Shown piece by piece: positions 44,142 through 52,723 of a stretch of DNA of 64,000 nt; position 1 is the first letter of the stretch, and every line of letters begins with the position of its first letter. Both the position numbers and the translations under genes were made by a program. The notes beneath the pieces were generated by a model. It was given only the letters and a program-made list of their open reading frames with translations. It made no database searches and was not told the origin of the DNA. The stretch comes from JAAELZ01 sp965237485 (GTDB taxonomy: Bacteria; Pseudomonadota; Gammaproteobacteria; Arenicellales; Poriferihabitantaceae). The stretch is from positions 496,001 to 560,000 of the forward strand of contig CBDEFQ010000009.1 in the NCBI GenBank assembly GCA_965237485.1, written 5' to 3'.

Positions 44142-44774
44142 TTATTTACGGGTAGCTTTACGATGTGCACTTAAAACTTTCTTCGCGCTGTCTCTTAGTT
44201 CGCCTTTAGGTGTGAAATAACGGTACAGCGTAGGGGCTGAAACCCCTAGTTCTTTACATAGCACTGGTATGGACGTGTCACGATTTGCCATTGCAGCTTG
44301 AGCCAAGCGTATTTTGGCTGGCGTGAATACAGGCTTACGACCACCAAACCTGCCACGGGCGCGAGCTGCTTGTAATCCAGCTTGCACACGTTCTGAAATA
44401 AGATCACGCTCATACTCTGCCAAAGAAGCAAATATACCAAAAACCATTTTACCCGCTGGTGTAGTGGTATCAATATCCGCGCCCTGCCCTGTTATTACTT
44501 TAAAGTTGATCTCTTTTTCAGATAAACCATTAACAATATTAACTAGGTCACGAAGCGAGCACCCCAAACGATCTAGCTTCCAAACCATTAGGGTATCGCC
44601 AGAGCGCAAAGATTTAAGGCACTCTGTTAAGTAAGGCCGATCTGCTGTTTTGCCTGTTGCACGGTCAGAGTAAATTTTATCCTTTGGCACACCTGCTTCG
44701 ATTAGCGCATCGAATTGCAGGTCGAGTGATTGTGAACCGTCAGACTTGGATATTCGCGCGTAGCCTATTTTCAT
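44142..44774 (-). CDS. Serine recombinase (resolvase/invertase family)
   Basis: 210 residues. The N-terminal catalytic domain starts MKIGYARISKSDGSQSLDLQ with the nucleophile Ser9. YSDRATGKTADRPYL, GDTLMVWKLDRLGCSLRDLV and SLAEYERDLISERVQAGL complete the fold. The C-terminal HTH reads VLCKELGVSAPTLYRYF. This is the small resolvase type of Tn3-like transposons and plasmids. No Tn3 transposase or clear res site is present, so it is probably a leftover. IS4 copy 2 lies 92 bp upstream of its start. Confidence 0.92.
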   Translation of the reverse strand: MKIGYARISKSDGSQSLDLQFDALIEAGVPKDKIYSDRATGKTADRPYLTECLKSLRSGDTLMVWKLDRLGCSLRDLVNIVNGLSEKEINFKVITGQGADIDTTTPAGKMVFGIFASLAEYERDLISERVQAGLQAARARGRFGGRKPVFTPAKIRLAQAAMANRDTSIPVLCKELGVSAPTLYRYFTPKGELRDSAKKVLSAHRKATRK

Positions 44775-44865
44775 ATCAAAAACAGGTGTTTTTAAGAAAA
44801 CGAAATAGTAGTGATAAACCCATCACTTCATTATATCAAAACCCATATCAAAATATAAGTTTCAT

Positions 44866-46139
44866 CACTGCTGTCCCGTTAACACTAAAGAAACAGGCCT
44901 GATTTTCTCTCAATTTGATAAAATACGTTTAGCGATAACCCGTTGAATCAAATAGGAAAATCAGACCATGTCACATTGTAATACCGTTCTAAATCAAATA
45001 CTCAAAATTGTTCCGAGACATGAATTCGAGGCACTCGCAATTCAACATCATTCGGGGCGTTCATTCCGCAGAGCGTCTCGTTGGTCACAGTTCGTGAGCC
45101 TGACTATAGCTCAATTGACTGGCCGTCATAGCTTGCGTGATATTGTTGATAATGTCAGCGCTCAATCACACCGCTTGTATCATCTTGGTAGTGCCGTGTT
45201 AACGCGGTCCAATCTTTCACGCATCAATGAGAACAAGCCTTCGAGCCTTTATGAAGTGCTATTCTCTCAATTACTCAAGTGCTGTCAGAGCAAAACGCCA
45301 GGGCATAACTTTCGTTTCAAGAATCCCCTGTATTCGCTGGACTCATCTACCATTGATCTGTGCTTATCGGTTTTCCCATGGGCAGACTTTCGATCAACTA
45401 AAGGGGCAATCAAACTGCATGTAGGCCTGAATCATGATGGTTACTTACCTGAGTTTGTTAATATCACCGAGGGTAAATGTGCTGATGTTACTGCAGGCAG
45501 GAAAGTAGCTTTCCCGAAAGGCAGCATTGTAGTTATTGACCGTGGATACAACGACTATGCCTGGTATAAGCAATTGAATGACAAGGGAATATACTTTGTC
45601 ACACGATTAAAGAAGAATGCTGCATACCGCCTTATCAAGCGACATAGTGTACGCAAGGGAACGGGACTTAGCAGTGATCAAACGATTGAATTCACGGGGG
45701 TCAAAGCAGCAAAGGAGTGTTCGATTCGATTACGCCGTATTGGTTATCGCGATGCCACTACAGGCAAGCATTATGTGTTTTTAACCAACCACTTTAAGCT
45801 CAGTGCTCAAACTATCGCCGATATTTATAAAGCCAGATGGCAGGTGGAATTATTCTTCAAGTGGATCAAGCAGAACTTAAAGGTGAAGTCATTTATCGGC
45901 ACCAGCAAGAACGCAGTATTGACCCAAATATGGATTGCGTTATGTATTTACCTAATACTGATGTTCATCAAATTGCAGTCGAAGGCGGGCAAAACGATGC
46001 AACAAATATTGAGGGTATTGCAGCTTAATTTGTTTGAAAAACGTGATTTAATGGCACTGTTGCGAGGGGACCCGATGCATCACCCAAACCTTAACCCTAA
46101 TCAATTTTCGTTGCTGTGAAAGTTAACGGGACAGCAGTG
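44866..46139 (+). mobile_element. IS4-family element copy 2 (intact)
   Basis: 1274 bp, terminal repeats CACTGCTGTCCCGTTAAC, flanked by a 9-bp direct repeat AAGTTTCAT on both sides. It is nearly identical to copies 1 and 3, so spread is recent. Confidence 0.95.
44968..46119 (+). CDS. IS4-family transposase (copy 2)
   Basis: 383 residues, full length. The catalytic core has Asp in YSLDSSTIDLC, Asp in VVIDRGYNDY and Glu in the exact Y-(2)-R-(3)-E-(6)-K motif YKARWQVELFFKWIK. It differs from copy 3 at a few residues (Ala for Thr in DNVSAQSH; VLFSQLLKCCQ). Probably active. Confidence 0.95.
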   Translation: MSHCNTVLNQILKIVPRHEFEALAIQHHSGRSFRRASRWSQFVSLTIAQLTGRHSLRDIVDNVSAQSHRLYHLGSAVLTRSNLSRINENKPSSLYEVLFSQLLKCCQSKTPGHNFRFKNPLYSLDSSTIDLCLSVFPWADFRSTKGAIKLHVGLNHDGYLPEFVNITEGKCADVTAGRKVAFPKGSIVVIDRGYNDYAWYKQLNDKGIYFVTRLKKNAAYRLIKRHSVRKGTGLSSDQTIEFTGVKAAKECSIRLRRIGYRDATTGKHYVFLTNHFKLSAQTIADIYKARWQVELFFKWIKQNLKVKSFIGTSKNAVLTQIWIALCIYLILMFIKLQSKAGKTMQQILRVLQLNLFEKRDLMALLRGDPMHHPNLNPNQFSLL

Positions 46140-46412
46140 AAGTTTCATATACCCAATGAAAAACAAAAAGAGAATATTTGACCGCTCATATTGGAAACAG
46201 ACTTGGCAGGCATTGAATTTGCGATTTGGAGCATTGGCTTATATTATTAGTTTAATGAAGATGTCAATCACAATTAAAGATTTATGAATATACTTACAAT
46301 CCTAGAAGTTGCTACAGATCTAATCCCTGCCTGTGTATCTGCTTTCGTAATAATATACATTAGAGAGTTACACATTTTTTGGATTACGCAACATTGGGTA
46401 TGGACTTTTTGT

Positions 46413-47767
46413 CTAGCAAGTTGACTCATTGTCGTTCCACACGATATATCGATGATTAGCATTAGCCCATTCGTCGTCAATTTCAATCAGAATGGCACTG
46501 ACTAATCGTAACCAAGCCTCTCGGTTAGGAAAGACTCTGACCAAGCGGGTTCGCCGCTTAAGTTCTTGTTGAACCGTCCGTTCAACCTAGATAAATCAGT
46601 TAAACGCGGAAAAGACATGTAAGCAATTGAAGTGCATAGTGAAATCAAAAAAGTCGCGGTCACCTTATTGGTGATAAGGTTTTTTTTAATTTTGCTAGGT
46701 GCATCAAGAGCTTGCATGGACTTTCGTGTTTTAACTGATTTATCTAGGTTCAATGCGGCTGGAGGTTCGCATTTTCTTTTGGTGTCTATCTGGCAAGGCA
46801 AACACATTTAACCCTTCAGGCACATTGTTTTCTAGCCACTGCGCCCAGTGAGCATGCTTTTCCTGGTACTGGCTCACAAGGACTTTTAGATTAACCTGAG
46901 CAGCTGCCCTATTGGGTGCATTCCAAACACTACGCAGCTCACCACCAATGCGCTGCTTGATCTTGTGATTGGGGGCATGATGCATTGCATTCTGCGCCAG
47001 ATGAAACTGGCAACGCTGCCAAGGTATACCTGGGAACACTGCCTTTCTAGCGGCTTTTAAGCCACTGTGATCATCACTGACAATAAACTCAATACCATGT
47101 ATGCCCCGGTCAACCAAGCCTTTGAGGAACGCTCGCCAGTTAACCTCGGCTTCATTAAGCGCCATTGCCGTTCCTAATACGCAACGCCGTCCACAAGGCA
47201 ATACACCCACCGCACTCAACACCGCCATATCAATCACTTGGTGGCCCTCACCCACCTTTTCATAACGCGCATCAAGGATTAGGTAAGAGACTTTACCCAA
47301 CGGACGATCACGCCAGACTTTTAACGCCTCATCCATGCTTTGGTTAGCCCGTGAGACCGGTGTAGAGGAGATGCTTTCAATACCCATGCTCTGCATGACT
47401 TTTTCGACTCGGCGCGTGCTAACGCCCGTCACGTACATTTCAGCAACGGTCAGCATCATCGCACGTTGGCTGCGTAAGCCGCGTTCTAGCGATTGAGGGT
47501 AAAAAGGTTCATCAACGTGTTGAGCGGTCTTTGGGATACGCAGATTGAGCGTACCGGCTTGCGTATCGATACGCTTATCCTGGTAGCCATGGGCAAACCC
47601 TGGCCGGTCTTGACTATGCTCATAGTGTGATGCGCCTGGAAACGGCTCTCTTTCAATCTTCATCGCCTCATTGAGCAGTGCGGTGAGCACGGGGCGCATG
47701 GCATCGGGGCCTTCTGAGATGTGTGTTCCACTACTACGTCAAATACGTTATTGTTTGATTGGGTCAT
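46413..47767 (-). pseudogene. IS256/Mutator-family transposase, broken by a CA expansion and a MITE
   Basis: The original start is ATG 47767 (MTQSNNNVFDVVVEH) with an upstream GGAG. A two-base CA expansion near 47728-47733 throws the frame off, and the main body (EGPDAMRPVLTALLNEAM onward) continues in another frame. Catalytic parts remain: LILDARYEKV, FIVSDDHSGLKAAR, WQRCQFHLAQNAM. At SSRIE the MITE interrupts. Removing it and one TTGAA restores SSRIERTVQQELKRRTRLV and the native C-terminus (IVWNDNESTC, stop at 46413). Confidence 0.9.
46586..46748. mobile_element. Palindromic MITE, copy 1 (163 bp)
   Basis: Non-coding element whose halves are imperfect reverse complements along its whole length. 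Ends are CCTAGATAAATCAGTTAAA in inverted orientation and the centre is a short hairpin TCACC-TTATT-GGTGA. It is flanked by 5-bp duplication TTCAA (46581-46585 and 46749-46753). It sits inside the IS256 transposase gene. It is homologous to the split copy at 58895-60339 (same length within 1 bp, same centre). No transposase with matching ends was recognised in this window. Confidence 0.85.
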
Positions 47768-48023
47768 TTGGGTGTCTCCAGTATTTTAATTGCTTAAAAC
47801 AGGGAACGCACAAATGGCTCAACTTACAAGACACCAAGATAGAAAATTTGAATAAATCAAAAATTCTAAAAAATTCCCCCTAGGGGGAAAGGCCATACTG
47901 CTCTATCTAATATAAAAGTCCATACCTGAAGTTACAGTATCATTTTTTGGCCTACCCCGTTGTTATTATCTCTAATTCCACTACACACTTTTATCCAACA
48001 TAAATAAAGAACAATTACCCTAT

Positions 48024-48164
48024 ATGTTTAGCGATGGAATCAGTATTTTTAATTTCGGCAATGGTTTTGGTATTCCTTGGTATTATGAGTGGAACTTTAT
48101 ACCGATAATCGCAGTGATTTTGCTTGCGTTCCAGATCTACCTAATTCGCACCAAAGAATGGTAA
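48024..48164 (+). CDS. 46-residue membrane protein (tentative)
   Basis: MFSDGISIFNFGNGFGIPWY then a TM helix (FIPIIAVILLAFQIYLI) and a basic/aromatic end (RTKEW). Its stop overlaps the next ATG (48158) by 7 nt. It lies between the IS256 remnant and IS copy B. No family recognised; support comes from the TM design and the overlap. Confidence 0.4.
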   Translation: MFSDGISIFNFGNGFGIPWYYEWNFIPIIAVILLAFQIYLIRTKEW

Positions 48165-48248
48165 TTACAGATAAAGATACACTTTTTGTCATATCAAACC
48201 TTCATCGCCAAACCCGTTCGACTCTTGGTGTGGCCCGCGCAGTCTATC
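48158..48248 (+). pseudogene. 5' fragment of a gene truncated by IS copy B
   Basis: An open frame starting MVITDKDTLFVISNLHRQTR and reaching VARAVYQ is cut at 48248 by the IS. The frame closes inside the IS end. It overlaps the 46-residue gene upstream, suggesting a former two-gene unit. Too short to identify. Confidence 0.35.
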
Positions 48249-49622
48249 AGTCTATTCCAATACAGGAATGATACCGAGAAGTTGATTGTCATTTCTGTTC
48301 AAAGATGTTTTTAAAGAGTTTAGTTTTTTCCTCATTGAGTTGTTTTGCTGCCTCATTATCAGTCATCTGATAAACGATATCGTCAAGCATTGTAAACGAG
48401 ATGTGAGTTTTAAGATATGACTGTGCATTGGTCAACGATTTGAGTTTTTCATAAGGCGTCATCATGTTTCGATATGGATAGGTTTTGACTTGTTTTCCTT
48501 TGTTGTTAGTGCTGATCTGTGGGAAGAAACAAGGTCGGTGATAATTCAAATAAGGGTTAAGAAAGTCGGTGGCAAATTGATTAATCTCAGGCGCATATTT
48601 TTGCAGGATATGCATGAAGCCAAGATGCTTGCGCACGATGGCCCCATTGTTGCACTCAACTAAGGCATGGTCGTTACGGTGTCTAGCCCTGGATTGGGTC
48701 AACTCGATTAATAGCTTATTCAACAATCGCACCACCGATTGGTTAATGTATTCACTGCCATTATCGGCATGAAAGCCTTTAATCACAAAGGGGAATTGCT
48801 CTAGCATTTGAGTGAGAATAGGCATCAAGAATGGCTCTGATATTTTCTGTGTAGAAGACACGACTTCAAACGGGGTGATCTCATCAACGGCGTTGATATG
48901 ATAGACCCCTTTAACCTTGTCCTTATCGCCCTGATGCACTGTATCTACACGGCTATAGCCAGGTTGACCTTCTGGCTGTGGCTTACGTCTTTGGCCGATA
49001 GAAGAAGGCTTGGAATGTGTCTTTTCAAAGTGACGGAGATTGTTCTGGTAGGGTTTAGATCGGCGTAGATTGTATAGATGAGAAACCGAGATACGTGCCA
49101 GGTTGGCATACTCAGTTTGCTCATAGACAACTAAGGTGCGCTCACAGAGTTTCTTAGTGGCATGGCCTGATAACGTACCGTGGAGTTCATCCATATCTGC
49201 TAGAAGCTTAATGTCTTGATTGCTATAGCGTCTAGCAAAGCCCCTTGTGGCACGATGTCGCCACTGGATTCTACCGTGCTTGAGATAGCTGGCAGCCAGG
49301 CGTTTCACTTGCACATAAGAGTAACCGCTGATGCGTGTGATATAACGCAGCACAAGACCCTTATCGGCTCGACCCAGTTTGCTGTATTTGAAACGCATTA
49401 AGGTGCGTTTGATGAAATCATAGCGATTGCGTTTACCGTCGATTGCCAGATCGATTTCATCAGTGCCTTGTAGCAACAAGCGTGCCTTATCAAGGGTATC
49501 TATATGGTGGTCATTCATAATGGTATTCATTCACCATCATGAACAGAAATTAGATTAGTTCGGTATCATTTCCGATTAGAATCAGTCCCTTCGCTCAGTA
49601 TCATTTCATGTTGGACAAGACT
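48249..49622 (-). mobile_element. IS element (integrase-core DDE type), copy B, intact coding
   Basis: 1374 bp, same ends as copy A and same orientation, 14.2 kb away. Flanks do not match (CTATC left, GTTAG right), and genes on both sides are truncated, so the copy has probably caused a flanking deletion or recombined. Confidence 0.9.
48289..49530 (-). CDS. DDE transposase of IS copy B
   Basis: 413 residues, uninterrupted. An N-terminal HTH region (ISGYSYVQVKRLAASYLKHGRI, core GYSYVQVKRLAASYL) is followed by an rve-type integrase core: Asp in YSRVDTVHQGD (about 195), Asp in GFHADNGSEYIN (about 257), Glu in NDHALVECNNGAIVRKH (about 291). Long C-terminal part with PYRNMMTPYEKL. I place it among integrase-core IS families (IS481-like or unclassified) without firm family assignment. 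Confidence 0.85.
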   Translation of the reverse strand: MNTIMNDHHIDTLDKARLLLQGTDEIDLAIDGKRNRYDFIKRTLMRFKYSKLGRADKGLVLRYITRISGYSYVQVKRLAASYLKHGRIQWRHRATRGFARRYSNQDIKLLADMDELHGTLSGHATKKLCERTLVVYEQTEYANLARISVSHLYNLRRSKPYQNNLRHFEKTHSKPSSIGQRRKPQPEGQPGYSRVDTVHQGDKDKVKGVYHINAVDEITPFEVVSSTQKISEPFLMPILTQMLEQFPFVIKGFHADNGSEYINQSVVRLLNKLLIELTQSRARHRNDHALVECNNGAIVRKHLGFMHILQKYAPEINQFATDFLNPYLNYHRPCFFPQISTNNKGKQVKTYPYRNMMTPYEKLKSLTNAQSYLKTHISFTMLDDIVYQMTDNEAAKQLNEEKTKLFKNIFEQK

Positions 49623-49643
49623 GTTAGTAGGGGGTTTGCGGAT

Positions 49644-49919
49644 TTAAGTATATAATTCCCTTAATATTACTGGAACCGCGTCACCAGAGTCGCTAGCGAC
49701 ACCGCCTAAGATGAGTTTGCGTACCTCCGCGGTAAAGTGGGGGTTGATGGTCCAGTCGGGCTGGTCGATCCAAGCTATATTGACGGCTTCTATAGGGTGG
49801 CCTACAAACAAAAATTCCATATCGGAGCGAATATCTACTAGTAAGGTGCTAGAGTCCGTACTGGTTAAGTCGTAAGCTTCTTGTGGGCTTAGTTCTTTAG
49901 GTTGGGAGTTTTTAGACAT
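49644..49919 (-). pseudogene. Rhodanese-domain protein, C-terminus lost beside IS copy B
   Basis: The N-terminal two thirds of a cytosolic rhodanese: ELSPQEAYDLTSTDSSTLLVDIRSDMEFLFVGHPIEAVNIAW (quoted in part: LLVDIRSDMEFLFVGHP). The frame runs to AVPVIL and then into an unrelated tail (RELYT, stop). The active-site Cys loop that should follow PVILICRSG-like sequence is missing. The IS end lies 21 bp past the stop. Non-functional. Confidence 0.8.
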
Positions 49920-50037
49920 TCTGAGAGCGCAGCGTAACTCACGATTTTAGTTTGATATTTTCGAAGCACTCATTTTTTGAGCTATATTTGCCCAGTTTCG
50001 CGTATTCGATCATCATTTAGTCACTATTTTATCAATT

Positions 50038-51105
50038 CGAGCACCTAAGCCATATTAAAGGCACAACTATCCAGCATAGTGCCAATCAGGCAAGCCATAC
50101 AAGCTTAAGAACTTAGCACCTTTACGGATATTCGCTGCCATCGCCGCTAGGCCGTAAACAGTCTGGTTCTTCGCTAGCCCCATGAACCGAGTGCGAGCTA
50201 AACCATAATGCTGCTTGTAAGTCGCAAAGAGCCGTTCGCCACCTGCTCGCGTTACCGCAATAACTGCATTACGGGTACGGTCTGCATCTGACAACGGATT
50301 ACCTCGATAGCCCTTGCGTTGAACCTGATCATCAATTCCAAGTTGCTCCAGTTTATCTCGCGTCTCCTCAGAACTATACGCCGCATCAGCATATAGGGCA
50401 GTCTCATCGCCCAACAGCAATTCATCGCGCAGTTGGCTGTCATGAACATGCCCTGGCGTCACATTCTGGCACTGAACAAACCCATCCTCATCAACTCCCG
50501 TATGCACTGAGTAGCCATAGGTAGACTTCTTTCGACCTCGGCTGTCATTTTTGACATGCCAGCTCGCTTCAGGGTCTCGCTTAGGCGTCCCATCTTTGCC
50601 GTTACCATTTCCAGAACGAGCCGCTTCTATAGGTGTTGCATCTATAATGTTGATGCGCCCCTTGCTCATAATAATGTTCTTCGCTTCAAGTTGACGATTG
50701 ATCTCACCTAGCAAGCGATCCCACAGTTCGTGCTCCATTAACTGGTTACGAAAGCGCCCAAGGGTCGAAGCTTCAGGTACATCGCCGCCTAACTCAAAGC
50801 GGCAAAACTTACGAAACAATAAATCTCTAAATAAGCACTGTGCTAACTCCCTATCCGACAGTTCATACCAAATTCCCAGCATCAAGCTGCGGAACAAACT
50901 AAGTAATGGATAACTAGGGCGGCCAGTAGTGCCAGCATAAATAGATGAAAGCAGTGTCTCTATTTCGCTCCAATCTAATAGCACTTCTGTATCATCAAGA
51001 CTATGCAGAATTGGATGATCCAAATCTGATCTTGATACTAATAAATCTCGTTGGGTGGCGAATGGTTTTTGCATGCCTAATTTTAACAAATTATGTAGAT
51101 ACTCG
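50038..51105 (-). mobile_element. IS5-family element
   Basis: About 1.07 kb around one transposase gene. Possible ends CGAGCACCTA / CGAGTATCTA in inverted orientation mark the limits; they are imperfect and the boundaries are approximate. Confidence 0.65.
50067..51089 (-). CDS. IS5-family transposase
   Basis: 340 residues. An N-terminal DUF772-type region (GTTGRPSYPLLSLFRSLMLGIWYELSDRELAQCL in parts; TLGRFRNQLMEH) is followed by the DDE core: Asp in INIIDATPIEAAR, Asp in ALYADAAYSS and Glu near GGERLFATYKQHYGLARTR. Length and motifs fit IS5. Appears intact. Confidence 0.9.
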   Translation of the reverse strand: MLKLGMQKPFATQRDLLVSRSDLDHPILHSLDDTEVLLDWSEIETLLSSIYAGTTGRPSYPLLSLFRSLMLGIWYELSDRELAQCLFRDLLFRKFCRFELGGDVPEASTLGRFRNQLMEHELWDRLLGEINRQLEAKNIIMSKGRINIIDATPIEAARSGNGNGKDGTPKRDPEASWHVKNDSRGRKKSTYGYSVHTGVDEDGFVQCQNVTPGHVHDSQLRDELLLGDETALYADAAYSSEETRDKLEQLGIDDQVQRKGYRGNPLSDADRTRNAVIAVTRAGGERLFATYKQHYGLARTRFMGLAKNQTVYGLAAMAANIRKGAKFLSLYGLPDWHYAG

Positions 51106-51191
51106 ATGAGTTATGCTGCACTCTCATTCTGTCAGTGTCATGTATTTGCTAAGAATCATATAGCCAAGCCTTAGGATAATGTCAACGGTTA

Positions 51192-51866
51192 TTAGGCGTT
51201 TGGGTGCAGGGTAATTTCACGGCGCTGTTGCGGGCTTTTCCAGAAGTGGACTGTGAAGTTGTCAAATGATTGTTTGGTAGCGAGTGCCGCGAATAATCTT
51301 TTTGTCGCTATTGATCCGGTATGAAACCCCGTATCTACGGCCGATGTATTGCGCATAAATTGAATTGGTGAACCCGCACTGGAGCAGGCCTTAAACAAAG
51401 CTTCTTTATACGTCCAATATTGCAAGAATAATTTTGCGCGATGTTCTTTATCGCTTTTTTGCAATCGTTTTTGCTGCTCGTTGGTGAATACGCGAGCAGA
51501 CATCTTTTCGAGATTGTCAATGGCGCGATGCTCTTCAATGTCAATGCCCACGGGCTGCGTGCTTAATGCGCACGCTATAAAGTGGGGGCTGTGTGTTATG
51601 CTGATATAGCCGTTCCAGCTTTCGTTAAGAATGATTGGCGTATCATTGTTTCGTTCTTCGAGATTCCAATCTGTAAAAGGCACGGGATGTTGTTGTGATA
51701 GGGCGAGGCGCAGCAATAAGCGACTGATAGCGAATTCGCGTTGTCGTGCTTCTGCTAGCTTTGAATAGTGCTTGCGCTCAGAACGGCTAAAGCAACCTAT
51801 CGTTTTGTCTAACGCTTGATTAGAAAGCCATGCAGCGTTAACTATGCAAAAATGAATGGTGTCCAT
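51192..51866 (-). CDS. 4'-phosphopantetheinyl transferase
   Basis: 224-residue Sfp-type enzyme that loads the phosphopantetheine arm of CoA onto carrier proteins. The Mg/CoA-binding motifs VGIDIEEH (about residues 104-111) and YWTYKEALFKACS (about 150-162) are intact, and a family-typical ISITHSPHFIACAL segment precedes them. Size and motif spacing are of the Sfp/HetI class rather than the short AcpS. No polyketide or NRPS gene lies nearby, so its targets (fatty-acid, PUFA or natural-product carriers) are elsewhere. Confidence 0.92.
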   Translation of the reverse strand: MDTIHFCIVNAAWLSNQALDKTIGCFSRSERKHYSKLAEARQREFAISRLLLRLALSQQHPVPFTDWNLEERNNDTPIILNESWNGYISITHSPHFIACALSTQPVGIDIEEHRAIDNLEKMSARVFTNEQQKRLQKSDKEHRAKLFLQYWTYKEALFKACSSAGSPIQFMRNTSAVDTGFHTGSIATKRLFAALATKQSFDNFTVHFWKSPQQRREITLHPNA

Positions 51867-51892
51867 TCTAGAAAATTATTTCAACTATTATG

Positions 51893-52563
51893 TTAGTCTA
51901 GTAACAACATGATCGGGGCAATATTAAACATACCCCCAGAACTACTAGATCCAAGCCCAGAACTAGCGTAGGGGTTTTGCCCAACGAAGTTTCCGGGAGG
52001 AGAATATTGGCACACTATTAATGTTGAAGTTACGCCGCTAAAGATAACTTTGTTACTGTCGTCCCTTAGTGGGCTACAGACTTGCACTGCGCAGCCTACT
52101 TGTGTTGTGTTCTCCCACATAACTGGGTGTAGTGACCACAGCTAGGTATTTCTGGTGGTGATAAATTACATATTTCACTGCCACTAACTGTGCCGTAAGT
52201 GTAGCCCAATGCTTCCACAGCAAAAGCATTGACTGCATCCACTACAGTCCAGCTGGTTCCAGTGCCAGCAAAAAGATTTTCGCCTACATCTGCGGTGCCA
52301 GAATGTGCATATTTGCATTGCGAAGTGTAGCTAGTGGTCGTGCTGACCAAGCTAGCACTTACAGTTAAATTGGATAGCGGTGTGCTAGGCCGGTATTGCT
52401 GAGAAAAATCGTAAGTGGTGTTGCCAAAAGCACCTAAATTGGTCAAGGTTTTCCCATCACTCAGAGCATCACGGATTACGTTGTGACTGTCCGCATCATC
52501 TGCTCTGGTTTGCGTAGACAAGGGGAAGATCATGAAAACAACAAAAATACGTAAAGCATACAT
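51893..52563 (-). pseudogene. Secreted CAP/SCP-domain protein, 1-nt deletion
   Basis: A CAP (SCP/PR-1) domain protein with signal peptide (MYALRIFVVFMIFPLSTQTRA from ATG 52563; the frame is open back to 52680). The conserved CGHYTQ motif is followed by a premature stop. The continuation MWENTTQVGCAVQVC lies in another frame from about 52120. Adding one base between CAG and TTATG near 52122-52126 restores the canonical HYTQVMWENT. The remainder to 51893 (TLIVCQYSPPGNFVGQNPY) is well conserved, so inactivation is recent. Confidence 0.85.
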
Positions 52564-52670
52564 TGGACAAAGCACTAGAAATAAATTGCAGGCAATCCAG
52601 AAATAGTGCCTTATTTTAGCGTTTTTAGCAAAACAATAACTGTAACGTAAACTAAAGGCTATAAAAGAAA

Positions 52671-52699
52671 AACCCCGCAAACCGAAGTAATGCGGGGTT
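52671..52699 (-). terminator. Terminator of groESL
   Basis: 9-bp perfect stem AACCCCGCA / TGCGGGGTT with an 11-nt loop. On the minus strand it is followed by a run TTTTTCTTTT. It lies 25 nt past the groEL stop. Confidence 0.9.
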
Positions 52700-52723
52700 C
52701 ATTTCTTCTTGAGGGAAAGGAGC

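Larger units (their letters stand above)
46396..47926 (-). mobile_element. IS256-family element, inactivated
   Basis: About 1.53 kb between ends sharing GGTATGGACTTTT in inverted orientation (46396 and 47926). It contains one transposase gene reading on the minus strand, damaged twice, and a complete 163-bp palindromic MITE (46586-46748) inserted in that gene. No clear target duplication flanks it (CAACATT left, TGAAGTT right). Confidence 0.8.

Noticed and set aside
46156..46287. 43-codon plus-strand frame starting MKNKKRIFDRSYWKQTW
   Set aside because: It begins beside the IS4 copy 2 duplication and has no partner, RBS or family; not enough to call.
46274..46486. 70-codon minus-strand frame
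   Set aside because: It overlaps the transposase tail and IS end in another frame and has no ribosome site or recognisable domain.
46502..46807. 101-codon minus-strand frame
   Set aside because: It reads through the MITE and the broken end of the IS256 transposase; it is a chance frame produced by the insertion.
51192..51866. Phosphopantetheinyl transferase as a sign of a nearby biosynthetic cluster
   Set aside because: No carrier-protein, ketosynthase or NRPS gene lies in the window; the flanks are an IS and groESL.
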